A DNA stretch of 64,000 nt from Blattabacterium cuenoti (GCF_014252295.1 NZ_CP059215.1:62001-126000); one strand, 5' to 3'. Positions 36,296-46,508 are shown, counted from the stretch's first letter. Translations and numbers: made by a program. The notes: a model not told the origin generated them from the letters alone.

Positions 36296-37000
36296 ATGAA
36301 TATAGCAATAATAGGATACGGAAAAATGGGGAAATCCATAGAAAAAATAGCACGGATTAGAAATCACAAAATTTCATTATGTTACGATGATACTCCTTCC
36401 TCATTTTTATTAAAAGATTCAGATGTAGCAATTGAATTTAGTCAACCTGATACAGCTTTTAAAAACATAAAAATTTGCATAGAGAATAACATTCCTACAG
36501 TATGTGGAACTACAGGTTGGTTAGAAAAATTTGAAATTATTAAGAAAATATGTCAAGAAAAAAATGGATCTTTTTTATATTCTTCAAATTTTAGTATTGG
36601 AATGAATATTTTTTTTGAAATTAATGAAAAATTATCCAAACTTTTATTCCCGTATTCTGAAAATTATGAGGTAAAAATTGAAGAAATTCATCACAAAGAA
36701 AAAATAGATAAACCTAGTGGAACTTCTATATCATTAGCAAAAGGGATCATTCAGAATAATGTGAAAAAAAAATGGATTTTAGATGAAAGAAAAACAAAAG
36801 ATCAAATTTTAATTATTTCAAAAAGATTTGAAAATGTCGCAGGAACCCATATTGTTGAATATGAATCCCAAATAGAAAACATAAAAATACAACATAAAGC
36901 TCATAATAGAGAAGGATTTGCTATGGGTGCTGTAATTGCTGCAGAGTGGATTAAAAATAGAAAAGGAATTTTTTCTATGAAAGATGTTTTAGATATATAA
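36296..37000 (+). CDS. dapB: 4-Hydroxy-tetrahydrodipicolinate reductase
   Basis: Lysine and meso-diaminopimelate pathway enzyme, 234 aa. The nucleotide fold starts IIGYGKMGKSIEK. The catalytic segment EIHHKEKIDKPSGTSISLA holds the His-His and the Lys of the active site. CGTTGW lies in the middle. Slightly shorter than E. coli DapB (about 270 aa), as usual for Bacteroidota. It is followed after 12 bp by lepB. Other dap genes are elsewhere. Confidence 0.94.
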   Translation: MNIAIIGYGKMGKSIEKIARIRNHKISLCYDDTPSSFLLKDSDVAIEFSQPDTAFKNIKICIENNIPTVCGTTGWLEKFEIIKKICQEKNGSFLYSSNFSIGMNIFFEINEKLSKLLFPYSENYEVKIEEIHHKEKIDKPSGTSISLAKGIIQNNVKKKWILDERKTKDQILIISKRFENVAGTHIVEYESQIENIKIQHKAHNREGFAMGAVIAAEWIKNRKGIFSMKDVLDI

Positions 37001-37012
37001 TAAAAACCATTT

Positions 37013-38404
37013 ATGTATCAATATTTCATTTCTAGTGGTATTTTTTTATTTATCGAATATATTATTCATATTTTTGGAACATGGAAACTTTGCCAAAAAT
37101 CTGGAATAAGATTATGGAAAATTTTTATTCCTATATACAATTTATTTGTTCTTTTAAAAACTTATAATAGATCTATATGGTTTATTTTTTTCTTGCTAAA
37201 CCCATTAACAAGTATTATATTACTTTTCATTTTGTGGACAGATTTGATTCGTTCTTTTGGAAGAGGAACAAAAAAAGATATTATTCTTCTTTTTTTTTCC
37301 GCGGGTATATATATTTATTATATAAATTTTTTTGTAAAAACTAAATTTTTAGGAATTGAAAAAGAAAAAGAGGATAATACAGGAATATTACTGTCTATTA
37401 TTTTTTCTTTCATCATACATACTTATGTAGTTCAACCTTTTGTTCTTCCTACATCTTCTATGGAAAAAACTTTATTAGTTGGAGATTTTATACTAGTGAG
37501 TAAGATTCATTATGGACTGAGGATGCCTATGTCTCCTATTTCTATTCCTTTTACACATAATAAAATTATTGGAAACATAAAATCTTATATATCTATTTTA
37601 CAATGGCCTTATTTTCGATTAACTCCCATACAGGATATACAGAGAAATGATATAGTTGTTTTCAATTTTCCTAAAGACTTTAATCATAAAATTATAGATA
37701 GAAAAGATCATTATATTAAACGTTGTATAGGATTGCCAGGAGACTCAATTTCCATTAAAAATGGAGTTTTATTTGTTAATCAAAAAAAAGAAAATTTTAT
37801 TTCAGAAAAGCAAGAATCCTATTTTATTAAGACTGAAAACATACCTCTAAATATAGAATATCTTAAAAATAAGATGGATATTGAAGATATTGAATTGGTT
37901 GAAGAAAAAAATGACGAATATTTTTATAAAATTATGTTAACCAAAGAAAAAGTATTTCAAATAAATAATTTTTTCGACAATATAATTTTTATAAAGAAAA
38001 ATATCTTTCCAAATTCTTTTCAAGAAAATTCTATATTTCCAAACCATTATGGTTGGAATAGAGATTTTTTTGGTCCGTTACATATTCCTAAAAAAGGAGA
38101 ATTAATTAAATTGAATTTAAAAAATATTCATATTTATAATGAAATTATAAATTATGAAAAAGGAAAAAAAATTAATAAACCTTCCGAAGAATATTACAAA
38201 ATAAAAAATAATTATTATTTTATGATGGGAGATAATAGACATAATTCATATGACTCTCGTTATTGGGGTTTTGTCCCAGAAGACCATATAGTAGGAAAAC
38301 CTATATTTATATGGATGAGTATAGATTGGGATAGGAATAATCCTTTGAATTTATTCAACTGGAAATTACGTTGGAATCGTATTATGAAAACAATAAAATT
38401 TTAA
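37013..38404 (+). CDS. lepB: Signal peptidase I
   Basis: Membrane serine/lysine peptidase that removes signal peptides. The catalytic serine is S149 in [19 protein letters not shown]; the general-base lysine is K236 in [14 protein letters not shown]; the late [19 protein letters not shown] completes the fold. The first ~110 residues add several membrane helices, and a Lys/Asn-rich insert occupies about 250-375, giving 463 aa, typical of Bacteroidota LepB. Exported clients here include ActA, ActE and the M16 peptidases. Confidence 0.94.
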   Translation: MYQYFISSGIFLFIEYIIHIFGTWKLCQKSGIRLWKIFIPIYNLFVLLKTYNRSIWFIFFLLNPLTSIILLFILWTDLIRSFGRGTKKDIILLFFSAGIYIYYINFFVKTKFLGIEKEKEDNTGILLSIIFSFIIHTYVVQPFVLPTSSMEKTLLVGDFILVSKIHYGLRMPMSPISIPFTHNKIIGNIKSYISILQWPYFRLTPIQDIQRNDIVVFNFPKDFNHKIIDRKDHYIKRCIGLPGDSISIKNGVLFVNQKKENFISEKQESYFIKTENIPLNIEYLKNKMDIEDIELVEEKNDEYFYKIMLTKEKVFQINNFFDNIIFIKKNIFPNSFQENSIFPNHYGWNRDFFGPLHIPKKGELIKLNLKNIHIYNEIINYEKGKKINKPSEEYYKIKNNYYFMMGDNRHNSYDSRYWGFVPEDHIVGKPIFIWMSIDWDRNNPLNLFNWKLRWNRIMKTIKF

Positions 38405-39090
38405 AAATTTCTAAAAAGAAAACTTACTATAAAGTAACCAGACAAAATTCCTCCAATATGGGCAAAATGAGCAACTCCAGGTGCTAAATTAAAAATAGAT
38501 GAAACTAGACTCCCAACAATAAAAATTATAAGAGCTTTTCTAACAGCAATTGGAAAAGGAAAAGGAAGAATAAAAATTTTATGTTCTGGGAAAAATTTTG
38601 CGAAAGCTCCTACTATTCCACTTACTGCTCCAGAAGATCCCATCATAGGAGAATACATAGAACTATAAAGATTTATTTTTTGTACCTCGTTTAAATAGTC
38701 TAAGCTTCTTCTTGCTTGTGAAAAATCTAAAGTTCGAACAAAATAATACATTACACTAGTATTAAAAATTATTTGAAAAAATGCTGCCAAAATTCCTGAT
38801 AAAAAATATATTATTAAGAATTTTTTTACTCCTAATAAAGTTTCTATTTGTCCTCCAAACATAAATAAAGCTAACATATTAAAAATTATATGTAAAAAAA
38901 GACGTTTGGAGTGGACAAACATATGAGTTAAAATTTGATATAATTCAAATCTATCATCTAAAGGATGATATAAAGAAAGTATACCTTCTATTTTATATTG
39001 TGAGAAAACAAAAGTAGCTGTATACACAAGTATATTAATGCTTATTAAATGTTTTACAGCATCTGAATTGAAATTTGTATAAAAATTCAC
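38401..39090 (-). CDS. Rhomboid family intramembrane serine protease
   Basis: Polytopic protein of 229 aa. Rhomboid signatures are present: [14 protein letters not shown] on helix 2, the catalytic serine in [13 protein letters not shown], and the catalytic histidine in [14 protein letters not shown]. It starts with GTG overlapping the mutL stop by 4 bp (GTGA), indicating translational coupling. It ends overlapping the lepB stop region by 4 bp. Substrates cannot be told from sequence. Confidence 0.88.
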   Translation of the reverse strand: MNFYTNFNSDAVKHLISINILVYTATFVFSQYKIEGILSLYHPLDDRFELYQILTHMFVHSKRLFLHIIFNMLALFMFGGQIETLLGVKKFLIIYFLSGILAAFFQIIFNTSVMYYFVRTLDFSQARRSLDYLNEVQKINLYSSMYSPMMGSSGAVSGIVGAFAKFFPEHKIFILPFPFPIAVRKALIIFIVGSLVSSIFNLAPGVAHFAHIGGILSGYFIVSFLFRNF

Positions 39091-40811
39091 TTTTCAAAAA
39101 AATTTTTCTTAAAAACAAAAAATATAGGGGACCCTGAATCCGTATAATTTGGATTATGACACGAAAACAAATCTCTAATCAAACATTCCATTTTATCAGG
39201 ATATAACTTAGTACCATATTTTATAGATGCTGATTTCGATATTGATTGAATAAGTATTTTTTTATTGTTTTTTTCTCCTTTTATAAAATTATATTTTAAA
39301 ATATTATGAATAATATCAATCAATGCATTTTGATGTATCTTTTCAGGAAGAGAATATAAATAAACTGATTCATTACAGAAATATAAATGAAATCCAAAAT
39401 TTATCAATTCATTTTTTATATTTTTTAAAGAAATAAATTCCTTTTCTATAAGTTTCACTCTTATAGGAAAAAGGAACTGTTGACTTACTAAATTTTTCTC
39501 TTTTAAAAAAAATTCAAATAATATATTTTTATGTGCTCTATGTTGATCGACTAATATTAAATATTCATTATTTAACGTAAAAATTATGTATTTTTTATTA
39601 ACTTGGAAAGTTTCTATTGTTTTTTTATTGTAAACATAATGAGATATTTGATTTATTAAACCAATATTTCCATTTAAAAGAAAATTTTTCAATCCAAAAT
39701 AATTTTCTAATTGAATTATTTTTTCTTTATAAGAAAATTTTTCAAGGTACAAATTTTTTAAAAAAAATTCTTTCGAATTACAAGAAAAAGAAACATTATA
39801 ATTATTCAATTCTTTGTTTTTCACTTCATATTGATGAAACAAAATTTTTTTAATTTTCTTTTGAATCATAGAACCATAAATATCTTCTCCTTCTAACTGA
39901 ACTTCTTTTTTTGCAGGATGAATATTCCAGTTTATTAAACAAGAATCTATTTTAATAAAAATAAAATAAGAAACCGTTTTTAAATTTTTTAAAAAACCAT
40001 TATAAGCGTGAATAATATTTTTGTGTAAAAGTAAATGAGTTACACAACGTTGATTAACAAATATAAATTGATCTCCTTTTTTTATATAAGCATCTGGTAC
40101 ACTAACAAGTCCTTTTACAATAATTTTATTTTTATTTAGAAAAATAGGAGTAAGTATTTTATTTTTGTTTTTAAAAATTACTTTAATTCTTTCTTCTAAA
40201 GAAGATCCTTGAAAGAAGAATATGATTTTATCATTATGATAAAAACGATATAAAATATTTCTATGTGCTAGAACTATTTTATAAAATTCATGAATAATAT
40301 GTTGAAACTCTATTCGTGAAGATTTTAAAAATTGCCTCCTAGCAGGAATTTTATAAAAAATATTTTTTACAGAAACTCTAGTTCCTTTAAGCATATTGAT
40401 AGGAATTTCCTCTTTTATTTTTCCTTCTTCTACAAACAGGTGTATCCCTACCGTATCTTCTTTATTTTTCGTTTGTATTTCTAATTGAGAAATTAGAGCA
40501 ATAGAAGCTAATGCTTCTCCTCTAAACCCTTTTGTAGTAATATGAAAAATATCATTAGCTTTTTTAATTTTCGAGGTAGCATATCTTTGAATGCTCATTT
40601 TTGCATCGTTTCTACTCATTCCATCTCCGTCATCTATTAATTGAATTAACGTTTTTCCCGAATCTTTTACAAAGATATCGATAATTTTTGCGTTTGCATC
40701 TATTGCATTTTCTAAAAGTTCTCTTAAAACGGAAGAAGGTCGTTGTATAACTTCTCCTGCTGCTATTTGACTTATTACGTTTACAGGTAAAAATTGGATA
40801 ACATCTTTCAT
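39087..40811 (-). CDS. mutL: DNA mismatch repair protein MutL
   Basis: Mismatch-repair ATPase, 574 aa. The N-terminal GHKL domain is intact: GEVIQRPSSVLRELLENAIDANA, DDGDGM and TKGFRGEALASI. The middle is divergent and Lys/Asn-rich. In the C-terminal domain the nicking-endonuclease motif, usually DQHAxxExxxxE, reads DQHRAHKNILFE, so the first metal-binding glutamate is replaced by lysine. It may thus be a weak or inactive nickase. mutS is not in the window. It overlaps ribH by 4 bp upstream and the rhomboid gene downstream. Confidence 0.93.
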   Translation of the reverse strand: MKDVIQFLPVNVISQIAAGEVIQRPSSVLRELLENAIDANAKIIDIFVKDSGKTLIQLIDDGDGMSRNDAKMSIQRYATSKIKKANDIFHITTKGFRGEALASIALISQLEIQTKNKEDTVGIHLFVEEGKIKEEIPINMLKGTRVSVKNIFYKIPARRQFLKSSRIEFQHIIHEFYKIVLAHRNILYRFYHNDKIIFFFQGSSLEERIKVIFKNKNKILTPIFLNKNKIIVKGLVSVPDAYIKKGDQFIFVNQRCVTHLLLHKNIIHAYNGFLKNLKTVSYFIFIKIDSCLINWNIHPAKKEVQLEGEDIYGSMIQKKIKKILFHQYEVKNKELNNYNVSFSCNSKEFFLKNLYLEKFSYKEKIIQLENYFGLKNFLLNGNIGLINQISHYVYNKKTIETFQVNKKYIIFTLNNEYLILVDQHRAHKNILFEFFLKEKNLVSQQFLFPIRVKLIEKEFISLKNIKNELINFGFHLYFCNESVYLYSLPEKIHQNALIDIIHNILKYNFIKGEKNNKKILIQSISKSASIKYGTKLYPDKMECLIRDLFSCHNPNYTDSGSPIFFVFKKNFFEK

Positions 40812-41290
40812 GTTATAGATTTTCTAAACAAAGACATGTATATAGCTGTCTTAGCACATTCTATTCCCTTGTTCCCATTTTTTCCACCTGATCGGTCAAA
40901 AGATTGTTGTTTATTTTTATCAGTAAGAATGCAAAATATAACAGGGACATCATGTTTTATGTTTATATCTTTGATACCTTGCGAAACAGATTGACATATA
41001 TTTTCAAAATGAAAAGTTTCTCCTTTTATTATAGATCCAATTGTAATAATTGAATCAAAATTATAACAATTTGCTATTTTATTAGCAGAATAAATTAATT
41101 CATAACTTCCAGGAACTTCCCAAGTTTGAATATTTTGTTTATAAACTCCTAATTGAATTAAGGTTTCATAAGCTCCTTGGTATAATCTTTTAGTAATTTC
41201 TTCATTCCATAGAGAAACAATGATTGAAATTTTTAAATTTTCATCTTTTATTTTTTTTCTATCCAATGAATAAATAGGACATGTTTTCAT
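40808..41290 (-). CDS. ribH: 6,7-Dimethyl-8-ribityllumazine synthase
   Basis: Penultimate step of riboflavin synthesis. Diagnostic stretches are SLWNEEITKRLYQGA, WEVPGSYELIYSA, IIKGETFHFENIC with the catalytic histidine, and the late FDRSGGKNGNKGIECAKTAI. I start at ATG 41290, ten bases after the TPR gene; a TTG nine codons earlier would overlap it. Length of 160 aa is typical. Other rib genes are elsewhere. Confidence 0.93.
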   Translation of the reverse strand: MKTCPIYSLDRKKIKDENLKISIIVSLWNEEITKRLYQGAYETLIQLGVYKQNIQTWEVPGSYELIYSANKIANCYNFDSIITIGSIIKGETFHFENICQSVSQGIKDINIKHDVPVIFCILTDKNKQQSFDRSGGKNGNKGIECAKTAIYMSLFRKSIT

Positions 41291-41300
41291 ACAATACAAT

Positions 41301-41939
41301 TTATAACTTATTCTCAATAAACATAAGATATTTTTTCACGTTTTTTCTATATAAAAAAAAAGGATATTTTCTTTCTATTTTTTGAAAAAAAAATTTAGAA
41401 TTTTTATATTCTTTCATAGAAAAACTTAATAATGCAGCTTTGTAATAATAAATGGGAGTGGTTATTTCATTTTCTCTTATGTTTGCTGCAATAACATAGT
41501 TTTTTAAGGCTTCTCTTTTATTTTTCATTTGTGCGAAAGCATCTCCTATTATTCCATATTTTACAGAAGATAAAATTTCATCTTTTGCAGAAAATTTTTT
41601 CATAAATTCAATAGAATTTTTGTAAGACCCTAATTTATAATAACAAATTCCTGCATAAAATTTGGAAATATTTCCTGCTTTTGTAAAAGGATATTTAGAA
41701 GAAATTCCAGAAAAACCTAAATAATTAATTTTATTTTTTTTTCTATTTAAAGCTTTATCTATATTACCCTGATAAAGGTATTGTTGAGCATAATTTAGTT
41801 CTTTCATTGCTTTTTTTTCTGAAGGGTATAAAAAAAATTTTTTGAAAAAAAAATATGCACCAATTCCTATTATTACTAAAAATATGATAGAAAAAAAAAT
41901 AGTATTCTTTTTTATTAAATGTTCTCTTTTTTTATGCAT
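41301..41939 (-). CDS. Membrane-anchored TPR-repeat protein
   Basis: A 212-residue protein with one N-terminal membrane helix (IFFSIIFLVIIGIGAYFFF) and then helical repeats with TPR spacing, for example AGICYYKLGSYKNSIEFMKKF and GDAFAQMKNKREALKNYVIAA. The architecture resembles YfgM-like periplasmic TPR proteins, and many Bacteroidota have such a gene next to ribH. The function is unknown; a role in envelope protein assembly is possible. It sits between gldE and ribH in a leftward run. Confidence 0.75.
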   Translation of the reverse strand: MHKKREHLIKKNTIFFSIIFLVIIGIGAYFFFKKFFLYPSEKKAMKELNYAQQYLYQGNIDKALNRKKNKINYLGFSGISSKYPFTKAGNISKFYAGICYYKLGSYKNSIEFMKKFSAKDEILSSVKYGIIGDAFAQMKNKREALKNYVIAANIRENEITTPIYYYKAALLSFSMKEYKNSKFFFQKIERKYPFFLYRKNVKKYLMFIENKL

Positions 41940-41956
41940 AATTTTATAAATTTAAC

Positions 41957-43288
41957 TTACATATAAGTATTTTTTTTCCTTATTACTTCTACAGTTTTTA
42001 TTCTTTTGTTGTCGATACTTCTTATAATAAAAGAATAATTTAAAAAATTTATCTTCTGTTTCTTTTTTGGAAATTCTTTATTTACTTCCATGATAAAACC
42101 TCCTAAAGTATCAGCATCTCCTTTTTTTTTCTCAAAAAAAACTTCTTCTTTAATTTCCATAATACGATAAAAATTGATCAAAGAAGTCTTTCCATCAAAT
42201 AAATAGTTATTTTGATTTAACTTGGAAAAAGACATGTCTTCTTCATCAAATTCATCAATAATATCTCCTACTATTTCTTCAATTACATCTTCAAGAGTAA
42301 CTAGGCCACAAGTACCTCCATACTCATCCACTACAATAGCCAAATGAATCTTTCTTTTTTTAAAATCATTTAGAAGATCATCTATCTTTTTTTTTTCTGG
42401 AACAAAAAAAGGACTATGAATTAATCGAGTCCATTTAAAATTCACATCGTAAATAAATGGAAGAAGATCTTTAGCAAAAAGAACCCCTTCTATATCATCA
42501 ATACTATCTTTATAAACAGGTATACGAGAGTATCCTTGATAACGAACCAATTTTAAAACATCATAAAAAATAGTTTTCTTATTTAAAGAGAACATGTCTA
42601 TTCTCGGAGTCATAATTTGATGTGTTTCTGTATTTCCAAAATCAACAATTCTTTGCAAAAATTTACATTCTTTAAAATTTTTTTGATTTGAAGATGTTAT
42701 TTTTAATGCTTTTGAAAGTTGATCAACAGATATGATGTTCTTTTTTTTTATCACTTTTTTTTCTATAAATTTTGAAATAAAAATTATTATTTTGCTAATA
42801 GGATTTAGAATTTTACTAAGAAAAATCAATGGTTTAGACATAAGAATAGCAAACTGAAAATTATTTTTACTAGCATATATTTTTGGAATGATTTCTCCGA
42901 ATAAAAGCAAAATAAAAGTAAGAAGTCCAACTTCTAAAAGAAAATTAATAGGTATATAAAATTTATAAAAAATCAAATACTCATTTTCTAAAAACTCTGT
43001 TATTAAATAAGAACTTAATATAACAATTCCAATATTAGAAAAATTGTTTGATATTAATATTGTCGCTAAAAGTTTTTTTCTATCTCTAAGTATTTTAAGA
43101 ACAAGATTTCCTTTATGAGAATTTTTTTTTCTCTCTCTGTCAATAGTTTTTTTTTCAAGACAAAAAAAAGCAGTTTCTGATCCAGATATTAGCGCAGAAA
43201 ATAATAGGAGTATTATTATTGATATAAAATAATAAACTAAATGTAAAGTATTTTCTAAAAAAATATTCGTCGAAGATTCTTTTTCCAA
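41957..43288 (-). CDS. gldE: GldE/CorC-family membrane protein with CBS domains
   Basis: CNNM/CorC-type transporter-like protein, 443 aa: a DUF21 membrane domain (residues ~10-190, with LISGSETAFFCLEKK), two CBS domains (about 210-335, with TPRIDMFSLN and VDEYGGTCGLVTLEDVIEEIVGDI) and a CorC/HlyC C-terminal domain. In Flavobacteriia the homologue GldE, encoded near mutY and ssb, is linked to gliding motility. A cockroach symbiont is not expected to glide, so ion transport or envelope function is more likely. The frame begins with TTG; no ATG is available before an upstream stop. Confidence 0.85.
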   Translation of the reverse strand: MEKESSTNIFLENTLHLVYYFISIIILLLFSALISGSETAFFCLEKKTIDRERKKNSHKGNLVLKILRDRKKLLATILISNNFSNIGIVILSSYLITEFLENEYLIFYKFYIPINFLLEVGLLTFILLLFGEIIPKIYASKNNFQFAILMSKPLIFLSKILNPISKIIIFISKFIEKKVIKKKNIISVDQLSKALKITSSNQKNFKECKFLQRIVDFGNTETHQIMTPRIDMFSLNKKTIFYDVLKLVRYQGYSRIPVYKDSIDDIEGVLFAKDLLPFIYDVNFKWTRLIHSPFFVPEKKKIDDLLNDFKKRKIHLAIVVDEYGGTCGLVTLEDVIEEIVGDIIDEFDEEDMSFSKLNQNNYLFDGKTSLINFYRIMEIKEEVFFEKKKGDADTLGGFIMEVNKEFPKKKQKINFLNYSFIIRSIDNKRIKTVEVIRKKNTYM

Positions 43289-43369
43289 TAGATTAAATTT
43301 TAATGATAATTTTTAAAAAAGAAAATTGCAAATTTTGCATAATTCATGATTTAAGATTAAAGTTCATCA

Positions 43370-44425
43370 CTAAATTATTTTCTCATGTTTTAAAAATAAA
43401 AGAATAGGACTAGGAAAAGGATACTTTTTTATTTTATTGTATGGTACAAATAAAAAATTGTCACAATTTATCTTTTCTTTTAAATATAGTGTAGATCTGC
43501 AATTCAAAAATTGAATGAATAAAATTTGATGAGAAATTTTATGTTTTATTTTAAAAATAGACACTATAAAATTAGAAAAAACTATTCTAAATATTTTAGA
43601 AATTCTATCGTTAACTTCAACGGAAGTAAGATTTTCTTCTGATTCAATTAAAGGAAACTCATAAAGTCCTTTCCATATATCTTGAGCATATCTTTTATTG
43701 ATACAAATATTTTTGTCACGATCATGCATGAAAATATAATAAAAAAATCTATGTTTCATAACGTATTTTTTTATTTTTTTCATTGGCAATGTATGTACAA
43801 CATTATTTTTAATGGAAAAGCAAGAATTCATAATTGGACATAATAAACACTTTGCATTTTTTATAGTGCAAAAAATAGAACCTATATCCATAATTGCTTG
43901 ATTAAAAATCCCCGGATATTTACTATCCATCATTTTTAAAATTACAATTCTCAACATATTTTTTGTTGCAGTAGATGTTATATCATCGTATATTCCTAAA
44001 TACCTAGAAAATACTCTGTAAGCGTTTACATCAATAGCAGGAATAACTTCATTAAAACAGATGGATGCAATAGCAGCTCCTGTGTATGGACCTATACCTT
44101 TATATTTTATCAATTCTTTATATTTTTTTGGAAAAAAATTATTTTTTTTCAGTTCTTTAGCTAAAGAATGTAAATTTCTTGCTCTGGAATAATAACCTAA
44201 TCCTTCCCATTCTTTTAACACATCTTTTTCATCTGCTTTAGACAATTTTTCTAAATCTGGAAATTTTTTTATAAAATTTGAGTAATATTTTATAGTCCTT
44301 GAAACTTTTGTTTGTTGCAACATAAATTCTGAAACTAATATGTAATATGGATTTTTAGATTTTCTCCAAGGAAGTTTTCTATGATTTTTTTTATACCAAT
44401 TTATTATTTTTTTAGAAAAATCCAT
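43370..44425 (-). CDS. mutY: Adenine DNA glycosylase MutY
   Basis: Removes adenine mispaired with 8-oxoguanine. HhH-GPD domain: FMLQQTKVSRTIKYY, LVKYKGIGPYTGAAIAS-like hairpin (here LIKYKGIGPYTGAAIAS), and the catalytic aspartate in PAIDVNAYRV. The four cysteines for the 4Fe-4S cluster have the right spacing (CTIKNAKCLLCPIMNSC). A C-terminal NUDIX-like 8-oxoG recognition domain follows (YAQDIWKGLYEFPL). 351 aa is full length. Divergent from hup. Confidence 0.94.
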   Translation of the reverse strand: MDFSKKIINWYKKNHRKLPWRKSKNPYYILVSEFMLQQTKVSRTIKYYSNFIKKFPDLEKLSKADEKDVLKEWEGLGYYSRARNLHSLAKELKKNNFFPKKYKELIKYKGIGPYTGAAIASICFNEVIPAIDVNAYRVFSRYLGIYDDITSTATKNMLRIVILKMMDSKYPGIFNQAIMDIGSIFCTIKNAKCLLCPIMNSCFSIKNNVVHTLPMKKIKKYVMKHRFFYYIFMHDRDKNICINKRYAQDIWKGLYEFPLIESEENLTSVEVNDRISKIFRIVFSNFIVSIFKIKHKISHQILFIQFLNCRSTLYLKEKINCDNFLFVPYNKIKKYPFPSPILLFLKHEKII

Positions 44426-44507
44426 ATGTGTTTAATTTTAGAGCAATTTTATAAAAAATTGGTATATTTAAGAAACCGAATTTTGTTATTCGATATAATG
44501 ATTTAAC

Positions 44508-44801
44508 ATGACAAAAGCAGATATAATAACAGAAATCATATCAGAAACTGGATCTGAAAGAATTGATACACAAAAGGTGATAGAAACATTTATGAAAAAA
44601 ATAAAACAAAGTCTAACATCAGGAGAAAATGTGTATTTGAGAGGATTTGGATCATTTATTATTAAATATAGAGCAAGAAAACTTGGGAGACATATATCTA
44701 AGGATGAGTCTATTGTAATTCCTGAACATAATATCCCAGCATTTAAACCTGCAAAATCTTTTACTGAATTAGTAAAGAAAAATGTTCCTATAAAAAAATG
44801 A
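44508..44801 (+). CDS. hup: HU-family DNA-binding protein
   Basis: Small nucleoid protein of 97 aa that bends DNA as a dimer. KADIITEIISETG forms the N-terminal helices, and GENVYLRGFGSFIIKYRARKLGRHIS is the arm region with the signature FGSF. It ends PAFKPAKSFTELV. Followed on the same strand by a 29-codon basic peptide and rng, an arrangement I recall from other Bacteroidota. Confidence 0.95.
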   Translation: MTKADIITEIISETGSERIDTQKVIETFMKKIKQSLTSGENVYLRGFGSFIIKYRARKLGRHISKDESIVIPEHNIPAFKPAKSFTELVKKNVPIKK

Positions 44802-44839
44802 TATGTGATTATAGTAATGAATATAAATCAATAAAAATT

Positions 44840-44929
44840 ATGCCTAACGGAAAAAAAAGAAAAAGACGTAAGATTGCTACCCATAAAAGAAAAAAAAGAA
44901 GTAGAAGAAATAGGCATAAGAAAAAATAA
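44840..44929 (+). CDS. 29-residue highly basic peptide, possible ribosome-associated protein
   Basis: ATG 44840 to TAA 44929 encodes 29 residues, about two-thirds of them Lys or Arg (MPNGKKRKRRKIATHKRKK and so on). I recall near-identical short ORFs between the HU and RNase G genes of other Bacteroidota. The composition is like tiny ribosomal proteins. A Bacteroidota-specific ribosomal protein, bL38, has been reported from a Flavobacterium ribosome structure; whether this is that protein I cannot say. It lies 38 bp after hup and 55 bp before rng. Confidence 0.65.
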   Translation: MPNGKKRKRRKIATHKRKKRSRRNRHKKK

Positions 44930-44984
44930 AGAAAATTTATCTATCTATTGTAACTTCTAAAACTTTTTCCTTGTTTTTGTGTAT

Positions 44985-46508
44985 ATGAATAAAGAGTTAA
45001 TTATAAATGCAGAAGAACAAGAAGTAAAAATTGCTCTTTTAGAAGAAGGCAAATTGCTAGAGCTTCATAGAGATGTTTTTAATGAACAATTTTCTGTAGG
45101 AGATATTTATTTAGGAATAGTAAAAAAAATTTTATATGGGTTAAATGCAGCTATTATTGATATAGGACATTCCAAAGGTGCTTTTTTACATTATAACGAT
45201 CTTGGATTTCAAATAGATAAAATGTTAGATATAATTTATACGCATAAAAAATTTTTATCTAATAAATTGGAAAAAAAAGAAGATAAAAATTCTATAAATA
45301 AGATATTACGTCCTGGACAAAAAATTTTAGTTCAAATTTCGAAAGAACCTATATCCAATAAGGGACCAAAATTAACTGCAAAAATTTGTATATCAGGAAG
45401 ACATTTAATTCTGATTCCTTTTTCAGAAAAAATTTATATTTCTAAAAAAATAAAAAATACAAATTTATTAGAAAGAATGAGACTTCTTTCTTACATAAAG
45501 AAGATAAAACCTAATGAATTTGGTATAATCATTCGTACAGCTTCTTATAAGAAAAAAGAAAATGTATTGAATGAGGAAATGGTTTTTTTAATCGAAAAAT
45601 GGCAAAAAATATTAGGGAGCATAATGAAACCCCCTCCAGTTAGAGTCCTTAGAGAAAGGAGCAAAACTTCTTGTTTATTAAGAGATACATTTAACGATGA
45701 TTTTAAATCTATTTATTGTAATAATAATTTTATTTATCAAGAAATTCATTCGTATTTATCTTTCATTGCTCCTGAAAAAATTAATATAATTAAATATTAT
45801 AAAGATAATATACCAATATTTGAAAAATACGGAATAGAGAAACAAATAAAAATTTTTTTAGGAAAAAATGTTCCCCTTGAAAATGGTGCTTATCTTATAA
45901 TAGAACATACTGAAGCTTTGCATGTTATTGATGTTAATAGTGGAATGAATAATAACATGAAAAAAAACTGTACAGAATCGGAAAGAATGAATAATATATT
46001 TCAAATTAATTTATTAGCAGCAACAGAAATAGCAAGACAACTTAGATTAAGAGATATGGGAGGTATAATTGTGGTAGATTTTATAGATATGTATGAACCT
46101 ATTCAGAGAAAAAAATTATATGAACATTTAAAAGAAAAGATGAAAAATGACAGAGCTAAACACAAAATTTTACCTCCAAACAAATTTGGGTTAGTTCAAT
46201 TTACTCGTCATAGAGTAAGACCTGAATTAAATATAAATAATCAAGAAAAAGATTATCCTATTGATTATATTCATCGTTTAGAATTGATTATAGAATCTAC
46301 TATAAGAAATAAAAACCATAAAGGTATACAATTACATATACACTCTTTTATTTCAGCTTATTTAAAAAAAGGATTTCCTTCTATTCAACAAAAATGGTTT
46401 TTTAAATATAAAAAATGGATTAAAATAATTCCAAAAGATTCATTTGGATACAATGATTATCAATTAATCAATAAAAAAAATGAAATTATATATTCTTCTA
46501 TAACTTAA
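44985..46508 (+). CDS. rng: Ribonuclease G (RNase E/G family)
   Basis: Endoribonuclease for rRNA maturation and mRNA decay. The S1 domain (SVGDIYLGIVKKILYGLNAAIIDIG) comes first; the catalytic centre includes HVIDVNSG with the Mg-binding aspartate and GGIIVVDFIDM with the second. QFTRHRVRP is family-typical. No C-terminal degradosome scaffold is present, so it is RNase G-like. I use ATG 44985 (MNKELIINAEE), matching homologues, rather than GTG 44979. Confidence 0.93.
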   Translation: MNKELIINAEEQEVKIALLEEGKLLELHRDVFNEQFSVGDIYLGIVKKILYGLNAAIIDIGHSKGAFLHYNDLGFQIDKMLDIIYTHKKFLSNKLEKKEDKNSINKILRPGQKILVQISKEPISNKGPKLTAKICISGRHLILIPFSEKIYISKKIKNTNLLERMRLLSYIKKIKPNEFGIIIRTASYKKKENVLNEEMVFLIEKWQKILGSIMKPPPVRVLRERSKTSCLLRDTFNDDFKSIYCNNNFIYQEIHSYLSFIAPEKINIIKYYKDNIPIFEKYGIEKQIKIFLGKNVPLENGAYLIIEHTEALHVIDVNSGMNNNMKKNCTESERMNNIFQINLLAATEIARQLRLRDMGGIIVVDFIDMYEPIQRKKLYEHLKEKMKNDRAKHKILPPNKFGLVQFTRHRVRPELNINNQEKDYPIDYIHRLELIIESTIRNKNHKGIQLHIHSFISAYLKKGFPSIQQKWFFKYKKWIKIIPKDSFGYNDYQLINKKNEIIYSSIT

